From contig NC_063259.1 in the NCBI RefSeq assembly GCF_019578655.1, positions 18,504,489 through 18,568,488 on the forward strand: 64,000 nt of DNA, read 5' to 3'. Every line of letters begins with the position of its first letter. The stretch's first letter is position 1. Source of the stretch: Ricinus communis. Taxonomy: Eukaryota; Streptophyta; Magnoliopsida; Malpighiales; Euphorbiaceae. Under the pieces are notes generated by a model. It did not search any database and had not been told where the DNA came from. It saw nothing but the letters and a program-made list of their open reading frames with translations. Made by a program: the position numbers and the translations under genes. This document shows positions 14,068 through 26,425 of this stretch, piece by piece.

Positions 14068-14105
14068 AAGTGTCCACCTCGGGCTATGTGAGACGGGGTG
14101 TGACA
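14068..14105 (+). repeat. LTR terminal inverted repeat, right arm (38 bp)
   Basis: Reverse complement of the LTR start at 11,456-11,493 with five mismatches; ends in GTGTGACA. It defines the LTR/internal boundary. Confidence 0.85.
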
Positions 14106-14574
14106 GTAATGGTATCAGAAAAGGACTTCTCTAGTAGATGTGTGGTTCGAGGATGAACCAGGCGGAAGCTGGTGGGCATGTGACAGCATGACCTAGAGAA
14201 TCGGTCCGACGAGAGTGGGAAGTGAAGGTCAGGGTAAAAATAGGATGCTTGGACAATGAGCGGCTTCTGGCAGGCTTCCGGGATGGCAGCACTTTGAGGT
14301 ACGGAGGTACATGAATGAATCGAATTGCAAATTGAAATGGGGCGGGGAATGGTTGATAACATATATGTAAAGAGTTAGAACTAATTATATGAGGCGCTTT
14401 TCGGTTGTTTGGCTGTGGAGTTATAGGAACTCCAAAGTGTTTAGTGCTTGGTTTAGAGAAATTCCAGGATGGGGGACCTCTTGGGAAGTTCTTGAACCCG
14501 CCAAAGGGACAAAACTGTGAGGCCAGTGGGGGCCAAAGCAGACAATATCTCATGTGATCTGGTTCCAGATCATT
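14106..14574 (+). mobile_element. Truncated family-2 internal leader
   Basis: About 470 bp of non-satellite sequence after the 5' LTR, starting with the primer-binding site. It is more GC-rich than the surrounding DNA. It would be the untranslated leader ahead of gag. No gag-like zinc knuckle, protease or reverse-transcriptase motif is present. The minus-strand frame 14,131-14,604 has no recognisable domain and runs into satellite, so it is not called. The sequence stops abruptly at ATTACATG, where satellite resumes, so gag-pol and the 3' LTR are missing. Confidence 0.75.
14110..14119 (+). promoter_or_regulatory. Primer-binding site, tRNA-iMet type
   Basis: TGGTATCAGA begins five bases after the LTR terminal CA. 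It complements the CCA-bearing 3' end of plant initiator tRNA-Met. The usual continuation is GC; here it is AA, so the match covers ten bases. This site proves LTR orientation and reverse-transcription origin. Confidence 0.85.
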
Positions 14575-14579
14575 ACATG
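14575..14579. repeat. ACATG flanking repeat, right copy
   Basis: Identical to 11,451-11,455. The satellite resumes at 14,580 in a j-like subunit, while it stopped on the left in subunit f. So about three subunits (g, h, i) are missing across the insertion, which argues for a deletion after insertion. Confidence 0.5.
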
Positions 14580-15433
14580 TTTTCTTATATTCATAAATAT
14601 ACACGTTTTACGTGATTATTTTCTTATATTAATAAATATACTACTTTTATGGGATCGTTTTCTCATATTAAATTGTTAGTACTTTTACGGGGTTATTTTC
14701 TCATATTATAAAATTAATCCATTTAAGGGGTTGATTTCTCATACTCACAAGTATACCAAAATTACAGGGTTATTTTCTCAGATTCATAAATATCACCACA
14801 TTACTGGGGTTGTTTTCTAATATTTATAAATATACTCCTCTTACGGGTTTATTTTCTCATATTAAAAAATTTACCCCTTCTACAAGGATGTCTTTTTAGA
14901 TTCGCAATTACTCTACTTTTACGGGTTTGTTTCTTTAGATTCATAAATATACATGTATTACAGGGATATTTTCTTATATTGATAAATATACCACTTTTAC
15001 GGGGTCGTTTTCTCATATTAAAATGCTAGCACTATTATGGGGTTGTTTTCTCAAACTGATAAATATACACATTTCACAGAGTTATTTTCCTATATTAACA
15101 AATATGCCCCTTTTACGGGGTTATTTTCTCATATTATAAAATTAACCCATTTAAGGGGTTGTTTTCTCATACTCACAAATATACCAAAATTACGAGGTTA
15201 CTTTCTCAGATTCATAAATATCACTGTATTACAGGGTTGGTTTCTAATATTCATAAATATATCCCTCTTACGGGATTGTTTATTCATATTAAAAAATTAA
15301 CCCTTCTACGAGGCTATTTTCTTAGACTCGCAATTATATTATTTTTACGGGGTTGTTTTCTCAGATTCATAAATATACACGTTTTACGGGATTATTTTCT
15401 TATATTGATAAATATACCACTTTAACGGGGTCA

Positions 15434-15860
15434 TTTTCTCACATTAAATTATTAGCATTATTATGGGATTATTTTCTCAAATTGATAAATATACACGTTT
15501 TACAGGGCTATTTTCTTATATTGATAAACACACCCCTTTTACGGGGTTGTTTTCTCATATTATAAAATTAATCAATTTAAGGGGTTGTTTTCTCATACTC
15601 ACAAATATACCAAAATTACAGGGTTATTTTCTCAGATTCATAAATATCACCTTATTACGGGGTTGTTCTCTAATATTTATAAGTATACCCCTCTTATGTG
15701 GTTGTATTCTCAAATTAAAAAATTTGGCCCTTCTACTAGGCGGCTTTCTTAGACTCACAATTACACTACTTTTACGGGGTTGTTTTCTCAAATCCATAAA
15801 TATACATGTTTTACGGGGTTATTTTCTTATATTGATAAGTATACCACTTTTACGGGGTCA
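15434..15860 (+). repeat. Reference 427-bp HOR, subunits a-k
   Basis: A complete unit with subunit starts at 15,434 (a, 38 bp), 15,472 (b), 15,511 (c), 15,550 (d, 38 bp), 15,588 (e), 15,627 (f), 15,666 (g), 15,705 (h), 15,744 (i), 15,783 (j) and 15,822 (k); the next a begins at 15,861. All others are 39 bp. Diagnostic bodies: a TTATTAGCA; b ATACACGTTTTAC; c CCCCTTTTAC; d TTATAAAATTAA; e ACTCACAAATATACC; f TCACC-TATTAC; g TAATATTTATAA; h AAAAAATTT; i GACTC-CAATTACACTAC; j ATACATGTTTTAC; k ATACCACTTTTAC. The subunits share a head and tail, so they descend from one minisatellite-like monomer. Confidence 0.95.
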
Positions 15861-18800
15861 TTTTCTCATATTAAATTATTAGCATTATTATGAGGTTGTT
15901 TTCTCAAATTCACAAATATACACATTTTACAGAGTTATTTTCTTATATTGATAAATGTACTCGTTTTACGAGGTTGTTTTCTTATATTATAAAATTAACC
16001 CATTTAAGGGGTTGTTTTTTCATACTCACAAATATACCAAAATTACGGGGTTATTTTCTCATATTCACAAATATCACCCTATTGTAGGGTTGTTCTCTAA
16101 TATTTATAAATATACCCCTCTTACAGGATTGTTTTCTCATATTAAAAAATTTATCCCTTCTACGAGGCTGTTTTCTTAAACTCGCAATTACACTACTTTT
16201 ACGGGATTGTTTTCTCAGATTCATAAATATATACGTTTTACGGGATTATTTTCTTATATTGATAAATATACCACTTTTACGATGTCGTTTCCTCATAAAA
16301 AATTATTAGTGGGGTTATTTTTTTCAAATTCATAAATAGACACGTTTTATGGGGTTATTTTCTTATATTGACAAATCTACTCCTTTTACGGGGTTGTTTT
16401 CTCATATTATAAAATTAACCCATTTATGTGGTTGTTGTCTCATACTCACAAATATACCACAATTACGGGCTTGTTGTGTAATATTTATAAATTTACCCCT
16501 TCTACGAGGTTGTTTTCTTAGACTTGCAATTACACTACTTTTACGGGGTTGTTTTCTCATATTCATAAATATACTTATTTTATGCGGTTATTCAAAATTA
16601 CAGGGTTATTTTATCCGAGTGATAAATATTCCCGCATTACGGAGTTATTTTCTTCTATTTATAAATATACCTCTTTTACGGGGTTGTTTTCTCATACTAA
16701 CAAATATACCAAAATTACGGGGTTATTTTCTCATATTCGTAAATATCACCGAATTACGGGGTTGTTCTCTAATTTTTATAAATATACCCCTCTTACAGGG
16801 TTGTTTTCTCACATTAAAAAATTTACCCCTTCTAGGAGACTGTTTTTTTTGACTCGCAATTACACTAGTTTTACAGGGTTGTTTTCTTAAATTCATAAAT
16901 ATACACGTTTTACGGAATTATTTTCTTATATTGATAAATATACCCCTTTACGGGGTTGTTTACTCATATTATCAAAATGAACCAATTTAAGGGGTTATTT
17001 TCTCATACTCACAAATATACTAAAATTACAGGGTTATTCTCTCAAATTCACAAATATCACCGTTCACCGTATTACGGGGTTGTTCTCTAATATTTATAAA
17101 TATACCCCTCTTACGGGATTATTTTTCTCATATTAAAAAATTGACCTCTTCTACGAAGTTATTTTCTTAGACTCGCAATTACACTACTTTTGCGGACTTA
17201 TTTTCTCAGATTGATAAATATACATGTTTTACGGGGTGATTTTCTTATATTGATAAACATACCATTTTTACGGGGTCGTTTTCTCGTATTAAATTATTAG
17301 CATTATTATGAAGTTATTTTCTCAAATTGATAAATATACAGGATTTACGGAATTATTTTCTTATATTGACAAATATGCTCCTTTTACGGGGTTGTTTTCT
17401 CATATTATAAAATTAATCCATTTAAGTTATTGGTTTCTCATACTCACAAATGTACTAAAATTATGAGTTATTTACTCAGATTCATAAATATCACCGTATT
17501 ATGGGATTGTTCTCTAATATTTATAAATATATCCCTCTTGCGAGGTTGTTTTCTCATATTAAAAAATTTACCCCTTCTACGAGACTGTTTTCTTAGACTC
17601 GCAATTACACTAATTTTACGGGGTTGTTTTCTGAGATTCATAAATATACACTTTTTACAGGGTTATTTTCTTGTAAATATACCACTTTTACGGATTCGTT
17701 TTCCCATATTAAATTATTAGCACTATTATGGGGTTATTTTTTCTAATTGGTAAATATACATGTTTTACGAAGTTATTTTCTTATATTGATAAAAATACCC
17801 CTTTTACGGGGTTATTTTCTCATATTATCAAATGAACACATTTAAGGGATTGTTTTCTCATACTCACAAATATACTAAAATTACGGGGTTATTTTCTCAA
17901 ATTGATAAATATCCCCGTATTACGGTGTTGTTTTCTAATTTTTATAAATATACCCCTCTTGCGGACATATTAAAAAATTTACCCCTTCTACGAAGCCGTT
18001 TTTCTAGACTCGCAATTATACTACTTTTACGTGGTTATTTTCACATATACATAAATATACACGTTTTACGGGATTATTTTCTTATATTGATAAATATACT
18101 ACTTTTACGGGGTTATTTCTCATATTATAAAATTAATCCATTTAAGGGGTTGTTTTCTCATACTCACAAATATACCGCAATTACGGGGTTATTTTCTTAG
18201 ATTCATAAATATCACCGTATTATGGGGTTGTTTGCTAATATTTATAAATATGCCCCTCTCATGGGGTTGTTATCTCATATTAAAAAATTTACTCCTTCTA
18301 CGAGGATGTTTTACTGGCAATTACACTACTGTTATGGAGTTATTTTTTCATATTCATAAATATACACCATTTACGGAGTTAATACTGATAAATATACCAT
18401 TTTTATGAGGTCGTTTTCTCATATTAAATTATTAGCATTATTATTGGGTTATTTTCTCAAATTCATCAATATAAACGTTTTACGGGATTATTTTCTTATA
18501 ATGATAAATATACTCCTTTTACGGGATTGTTTTCTCATATTATAAAATTAACCATTTAAGGGAATGTTTTCTCATACTCACAAATATACCAAAATTACGG
18601 GGTTATTTTGTCTGATTGATAAATATCCCTGTATTATGGGGTTATTTTCTAATATTTATAAATATGCCCCTCTTACGAGTTTGTTTTCTCAAATTATAAA
18701 CTTTACCCCTTCTACGAAGTTATTTTCTTAGACTGGCAATTACACTACTTTTACGAGGTTGTTTTCTCAGATTTTTAAATATACATCCTTTACGGGATTA

Positions 18801-21800
18801 TTTTGTCATATTCATAAATATACACGTTTTACGAGGTTATTTATTTATATTGATAAATATACCACTTTTACGGAGTTTTTTTTCATATTAAATTATTAGC
18901 ACTATTATGGGGTTGTTTTCTCAAATTGATAAATATACACGTTTTACGGAGTTATTTTTTGATAATGACAAATATACCCCTTTACGGGGTTGTTTACTCA
19001 TATTATCAAATGAACCCGTTTAAGGGGTTATTTTCTCATACTCACAAATATACTAAAATTACGGGGTTATTTTCTCAGATTCACAAATATCACCATATTA
19101 CAGGGTTGTTCTCTAATATTTATAAATATACCCCTGTTACGGGTTGTTTTCTCATATTAAAAAATTTACCTCTTCTTCGAATTCGTTCTCGCAATTACAC
19201 TACTTTTACGGCGTTATTTTCTCAGATTCATAAATATATACGTTTTACGGGGTTATTTTCTTATATTGATAAATATACCACTTTTACAGGGTCGTTTTCT
19301 CATATTAAATTATTAGTACTATTATGGGGTTGTTTTCTCAAATTGATAAATATACACGTTTTACGGGGTTATTGACAAATAAACTCCTTTTATAGAGTTA
19401 TTTTCTCATATTATAAAATTAACCCATTTGAGGGGTTGTTTTCTCATACTCAGAAATATGCCGCAATTACGAGGTTATCTTCTCCGATTGATAAGTATCC
19501 CCTTAATATGATGTTGTTTTCTAATATTTAGATATAGACGTCCCTTACCGCGTTATTTTCTCATATTAAAAAATTTACCCCTTCTACGAGGCTCTTTTCT
19601 TAGACTCACAATTGCACTATTTTTACGGGGTTTTTTTCTCACATTCATAATTATACATGTTTTATGGAGTTATTTTCTTATATTGAAAATATACTCCTTT
19701 TATGGGGTTGTTTTCTGATATTATAAAATTAATCCATTTAAGGGATTGTTTTCTCATACTCACAAATATACTGCAGTTAGGAGGTTATTTTCTCATATTC
19801 ATAAATATTATCGTATTATGGGGTTGTTTTCTAATATTTGTAAATATACCACTCTAACGAGATTGTTATCTCATATTAAAAAATTTACCCCTTTTATGAG
19901 GCTGTTTTCTTAGACTGGCAATTAAACTATTTTTACGGGTTGTTTTCTCAAATTCATAAATATACACCTTTTACGGAGTTATTTTCTTAATATTGATAAA
20001 TATACCACTTTTACAGTGTCGCGTTCTCATATTAAATTATTAGTACTATTATGGAATTATTTTTTTAAATTTATAAATATACACGTTTTACGGGATTATT
20101 TTCTTATATTGATAAATATACCCCTTTTACGGGGTTGTTTTCTCATATTATAAAATTAAGCCATTTAAGAGGTTGTTTTCTCATACTCACAAATATACCA
20201 AAATTACAGGGTTATTTTCTCCGATTGATAAATATTCTCGTACTACGGGGTTGTTTTCTAATACTTATAAATATACTCCTCTTACGGGGTTGGTTTTTCA
20301 TATTAAAAAATTTACCCCTTTTACGGAGCTGTTTTCTTAGACTGACAATTACACTACTTTTATGGTTTTGTTTTCTTAGATTTATAAATATACAGATTTT
20401 ACGGAGCTATTCTCTTATATTGATAAATATACCACTTTTACGGGGTCATTTTCTCATATTAAATTATTAACACTATTATGGGGTTGTTTTCATAAATTGA
20501 TAAATATATACCTTTTACAGAGTTATTTTCTTATATTGAGAAATATACCCTTTTTACGGGGGTTTTTTTATATTATAAAATTAACCCATTTAAGGGGTTA
20601 TTTTCTCATATTCACAAGTATACCAAAATTATGGGGTTATTTTCTCTGATTGATAAATATCTCCATATTGCAGGGTTGTTTTCTAAAATTTATAAATATA
20701 CCCCTCTTACTAGGTTGTTTTCTCATATTAAAAAATTCACCTCTTCTACAAGGCTGTTTTTTTAGACTCGCAATTACACTATTTTTACGGGGTTGTTTTC
20801 TCGGATTCATAAATATACACGTTGTACAAGGTTATTTTCTTATATTGATAAATATACCACTTTTACGGGGGCGTTTTCTTATATTAAATTATTAGCACTA
20901 TTATGGGGTTGGTTTCATAAATTGATAAATATACACGTTTTTTACTGAGCTATTTTTTTATATTGAGAAACGTACCCTTTTTACGGAGTTCTTTTCTTAT
21001 ATTATAAAATTAACCCATTGAAGGGGTTATTTTCTCATATTCACAAGTATACTAAAATTACGGGGTTATTTTCTCCGATTGATAAATATCTTCGTATTGC
21101 AGGGTTGTCTTCTAAAATTTATAAGTATACCCCTCTTACTAGGTTGTTTTCTCATATTAAAAAATTTACCCCTTCTACGAGGCTGTTTGTTTAGACTCGC
21201 AATTACACTACTATTTCGGGGTTGTTTTATCATATTCATAAATATAACGTTTTACGGTGTCATTTTCTCATATTAAATTATTGGCACTCTTATGGGGTTG
21301 TTTTCTCAAATTGATAAATATACACGTTTTATGGAGCTATTTTCTTATATTGACAAATATATCGCTTTTACGGGGATGTTTTCTCATATTATAAAATTAA
21401 CCAATTTAAGGGGTTGTTTCCTCATACTCACAGATATACCACAATTACAGGGACATTTTCTGAGTTTTATAAATATATCCGAATTACGGGATTGCTTTCT
21501 AATATTTATAAATATATCTCTCTTACGAGGTTATTTTTTTATATTAAAAAATTTACCCCTTCTACGAGGCAGTTCTCTTAGACTATCACTTACACTACTT
21601 TTACGAGGTTATTTTTTCAGATTCATAAATATACACATTTTACAGAGTTATTTTCTTGTATTGATAAATATACCACTTTTATGTGGTCATTTTCTAATAT
21701 TAAATTATTAGCACTATTATGTTTTGTTTTTTCAAATTTATATATATTCACGTTTTACGGGGTTGTTTTCTTATATTGACAAATATACCCCTTTAACGGG

Positions 21801-23897
21801 GTTATTTTCTCATATTATAAAATAAACCCATTTAAGGGGTTGTTTTCTCATACTCACAAATATACCAAAATTACGGGGTTATTTTCTCAAATTCATAAAT
21901 GTCACTATATTTCGGGGTTGTTCTCTAATATTTATAAATATACCCATCTTACAGGGTTGTTTTCTTATATTAAAAAGTTTATCCCTTCTACAATACTGTT
22001 TTTTTAGACTTGCAAGTACACTACTTTTACGGAGTTGTTTTCTCATATTCATAAATATATATGCTTTACGGAATTATTTTCTTATATTGATAAATAGACC
22101 ACTTTTACGAGGTCGTTTCCTCATATTAAATTATTAGCACTATTATGGGGTTGTTTCATAAATTGATAAATATACACATTTTATGGAGTTATTTTTTTAT
22201 ATTGACAAATATACCCCTTTTACAGGGTTGTTTTCTCATATTATAAAATTAACCCATATAAGGGGTTGTTTTCTCATACTCACAAATATACCAAAATTAC
22301 AGGGTTAATTTCTCAGATTCATAAATATCACCGTATTACGGGGTGGTTATCTAATATTTATAAATATACTCCTCTTATGTGGTTATTTTCTTATATTAAA
22401 AATTTTACCTCATCTATGAGGCTGTTTTTTTAGACTCGCAATAATACAACTTTTATGGGGTTGTTTTCTCATATTCATAAATATACACGTTTTACGGGAT
22501 TATTTTCTTCCATTGATAAATACACCAATTTTATAGGGTCGTTTTCTCATATTAAATTATTAGCACTATTATAGGGTTGTTTTCATAAATTGATAAATAT
22601 ACACGTTTTTTACTGAGCTATTTTCTTATATTGAAAAATGTACCCTTTTCACGGGGTCTTTTTTCTCATATTATAAAATTAACCCATTTAAGGATTTTTT
22701 TTTCATACTCTCAAATATACCAAATGCGGGGTAATTTTCTCCGATTGATAAATATTCTCATATTACGGGGTTGTTTTCTAATATTTATAGATATACCCTT
22801 TTTACGGGGTTATTTTTTCATATTATAAAATTAACCAATTTAAGGGGTTGTTTTCTCATACGTATAAATATACCACAATTACGGGGTTATTTTCTCAGAT
22901 TCATAAATATTCCCATATTACGGGGTTGTTATCTCATATGAAAAAATTTACTCCTTCTATGAGGCTGCTCTCTTAGAGTGGCAATTACACTCCTTTTATA
23001 GGGTTCTTTTTAAATATTCATAAATATACACCTTTTACGGAGTTATTTTATTAATATTGATAAATATAACACTTTTACGAGGTCGTTTCTCATATTAAAT
23101 TATTAGCACTATTATGAAATTATTTTCTCATATTAATAAATATACACGTTTTTCGGGGCTATTTTCTTATATTGACAAATATATCCCTTTAACAGAATTA
23201 TTTTCTCATATTATTAAATTAACCTATTTAAAGGGTTGTTTTTTCATACTCACAAATATACAAAAATTACGGGGTTATTTTCTCATATTAAAAAATTTAC
23301 TCCTTCTACGGGGCTATTTTCTTAGACTGACAATTACACTACTTTTATGGATTTGTTTTCTCATATTCATAAATATACACATTTTACGGGGTTGTTTTCT
23401 CATATTAAATTATTAGCACTCTTATAAGGTTATTTTCATAAATTGATAAATATACACGTTTTACGGAGTTATTATCTAATATTGAAAAATATACCATTTT
23501 TACGGGGTTGTTTTCTCTTATTTTAAAATTAACACTTGAAGGGGTTGTTTTCTCATACTTACAAATATACCAAAATTGCGGGGTTATTTTCTCCGATTGA
23601 TAAATATCCCCGTATTGCGGATTTATTTTCTAATATTTATAAATATACCCCTTTTACTGGGTTATTTTCTCATATTAAAAAATTTACCCCTTCTACGAGG
23701 CTGTTTATTTAGACTCGCAATTACACTATTTTTACGGGGTTGTTTTCTCAAATTTATAAATATACACATTTTACGGGGTCATTTTCACATATTAAATTAT
23801 TAGCACTCTTATGGGATTGTTTTCTCAAATTGATAAATATACACGTTTCATAGAGTTATTTTCTTATATTGACAAATATACCCCTTTTACGGGTTTG

Positions 23898-23973
23898 TTT
23901 TCTCATATTATAAAATTAATCAATTTAAGGATTTATTTTTTCATATTATAAAATTAACCAATTTCAGGGGTCA
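23898..23973 (+). repeat. Tandem duplication of subunit d
   Basis: Two d subunits start 38 bp apart (23,898 and 23,936). The unit that contains them lacks g, so its total length returns to about 427 bp. A length measurement alone would therefore misclassify it as a canonical unit. Confidence 0.8.
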
Positions 23974-25252
23974 TTCTTTTATACACACAAATATACCACA
24001 ATTACGGGATTATTTTCTCAGATTCATAAATATTCTCGTATTATGGGGTTGTTATCTCATATTAAAAAATTTATCCCTTCTACGAGGCTGTTCTCTTAGA
24101 CTGGCAAATACACTACTTTTACATGGTTATTTTTTCATACTCATAAATATACATCTTTTATGGAGTTATTTTCTTAATATTGATAAATATACCAATTTTA
24201 CGGAATCGTTTTCTCATATTAAATAATTAGCACTATTATGGGGTTATTTTCTAAAATTCATAAATATACACGTTTTACGGGGCTATTTTCTTATATTGAC
24301 AAATATATTCCTATTACGAAGTTGTTTTCTCATATTAGTAAATTAACTTATTTAACGGGTTATTTTTCATACTCACAAGTATACCAAAATTACGGGGTTA
24401 TTTTCTCCAATTGATAAATATCCCCGCACTACAGGGTTGTTTTCTAATATTTATAAATATACTCCTCTTATGAGGTTGTTTCCTCATATTAAAAAATTTA
24501 CCCCTTCTTCGGGACTGTTTTCTTAGACTCGCAATTACACTAGTTTTACGGGGTTGTTTTCTCATATTCATAAATATATACATTTTACGGGGTTATTTTT
24601 TTATATTGATAAATATACCACCTTTACGGGGTTGTTTTTTCATATTAAATTATTAGCACTATTATGGGGCTGTTTTCTCAAATTGATAAATATACACGTT
24701 TTATGGAGTTATTTTCTTATATTGACAAATATACCCTATTTACGAGGTTGTTTTCTTATATTTTCAAATTAACCTCTTCTACGAGGTTGATTTCTTAGAC
24801 TCGCAATTACATACTTTTGCGGGCTTGTTTTCACATATTCATAAATATACACGTTTTACATGGTTATTTTCTTATATTGATCAATATACCACTTTCATGG
24901 TGTCGTTTTCTCATATTAAATTATTAGCAATATTATGGGATTGTGTTCTCAAATTGATAAATATACACGTTTTACGGGAATATTTTCTTATATTGACAAA
25001 TCTACCCCTTTTACAGGGTTATTTTCTCATATTATAAAATTAACCAATTTAAAGGGTTGTTTTCTCATACTCACAAATATACCACAATTACAGGGTTATT
25101 TTCTCAAATTCATAATATCATCGTGTTACGGGGTTGTTTTCTCATATTATAAAATTAACCCATATAAGGGGTTGTTTTCTCATACTCACAAATATACCAA
25201 AATTACGAGGTTATTTTCTCCGATTGATAGATATCCCCGTATTACGGGGTTG

Positions 25253-25329
25253 TTTTCTCATATTAAAAGATTTACCCCTTTGTGGGGCTATTTTGTCCTA
25301 TTAAAAGATTTACCCCTTCTGCGAGGCTG
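25253..25329 (+). repeat. Tandem duplication of subunit h
   Basis: Two copies carrying TTAAAAGATTTACCCC start 38 bp apart (25,253 and 25,291). Both have the rare AAAAGA variant of the usual AAAAAA body, so the copy was made locally and recently. Confidence 0.85.
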
Positions 25330-26425
25330 TTTTCTCAGACTCGCAATTACACAACTATTACGAGGTTGTCTTCTTAGATTCATAAATATACACATTTTAC
25401 GAGATTATTTTCTTATATTTATAAATATACCACTTTTACGGGGTCATTTTCTCATATTAAATTATTAGCACTATTATGGGGTTGTTTTCTCATATTCATA
25501 AATAAATATATTTTACGGGGTTATTTCCTTGTATTGATAAATATACTACTTTTACGGGGTTATTTTTTTATACTGACAAATATACCCCTTTTGCAGGGTT
25601 GTTTTCTTATATGATAAAATTAACCCATTTAAGGGGTTGTTTTCTCGTACTCACAAATATACCAAAATTTCGGAGTCATTTTCTCTTATTGATAAATATC
25701 CCCGTATTACGGGGTTGTTTTCTAATATTTATAAATATACCCCTCTTACGAGTTGTTTTCTCATATTAAAAATTTTATCCCTTCTACGAGGCTGTTTTCT
25801 CAGACTTGCAATTACACTACTTTTACGGGGTCGTTTCCTCATATTCATTAATATACATGTTTTACAGGGCTGTTTTTTTATATTGATAAATATTTTTTAC
25901 GGGGTTATTTTCTTATATTGACAAATAAACCCCTTTTATGGGGTTATTTTCTCATATTATAAAATTAACCAATTTAAGGGGTTGTTCTCTCAAAATTACG
26001 TGGTTAATTTTTTCGATTGATAAATATCCCCGTATTACGGGGTTGTTTCGCAATTAGACTACTTTTACGGGATTGTCTTCTCATATTCATAAATATACAT
26101 GTTTTACGGGGTTATTTTCTTATATTTATAAATATACCACTTTTATGTGGTCATTTTCTCATATTAAATTATTAGCACTATTATGGGGTTGTTTTCTCAT
26201 ATTCATGAATATACACATTTTATGGGGTTATTTTCTTATAATGATAAATATACCACTTTTACGGGGTTATTTTCTTATACTGACAAATATACTCCTTTTT
26301 ACGGGGTTGTTTCTTCATATTATAAAATTAACCTATTCAAGGGGTTGTTTTCTCATACTCACAAATATGCCACAATTACGGGGTTATCTTCTCAAATTCA
26401 TAAATATCACTGTATTTCGGGATTA

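Larger units (their letters stand above)
11456..14105 (+). mobile_element. Family-2 5' LTR (about 2.65 kb), Ty3/gypsy-like
   Basis: Begins TGTCACACTCC and ends GGGGTGTGACA, giving the TG...CA LTR boundary, and is followed four bases later by a tRNA-Met-type primer-binding site, which fixes the + strand as sense. The first and last 38 bp are imperfect inverted repeats (33 of 38 match). Inside are three 18-bp tandem copies (11,645-11,698), a diverged duplication of about 400 bp (from about 12,965) and a CT-rich tract near the end (13,902-13,943). It is unrelated in sequence to family 1 apart from a similar TGTCAC start. The initiator-Met primer site and long LTR are usual in plant Ty3/gypsy chromoviruses; without gag-pol the lineage is inference. 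No coding region is supported. Confidence 0.85.

Noticed and set aside
11456..14105. TIR DNA transposon, suggested by 38-bp inverted ends
   Set aside because: A tRNA-Met primer-binding site follows the right end and the termini are TG/CA, so it is an LTR.
14131..14604. 157-codon minus-strand frame over the family-2 leader
   Set aside because: It is antisense to the primer-binding site, extends into satellite and contains no known motif.
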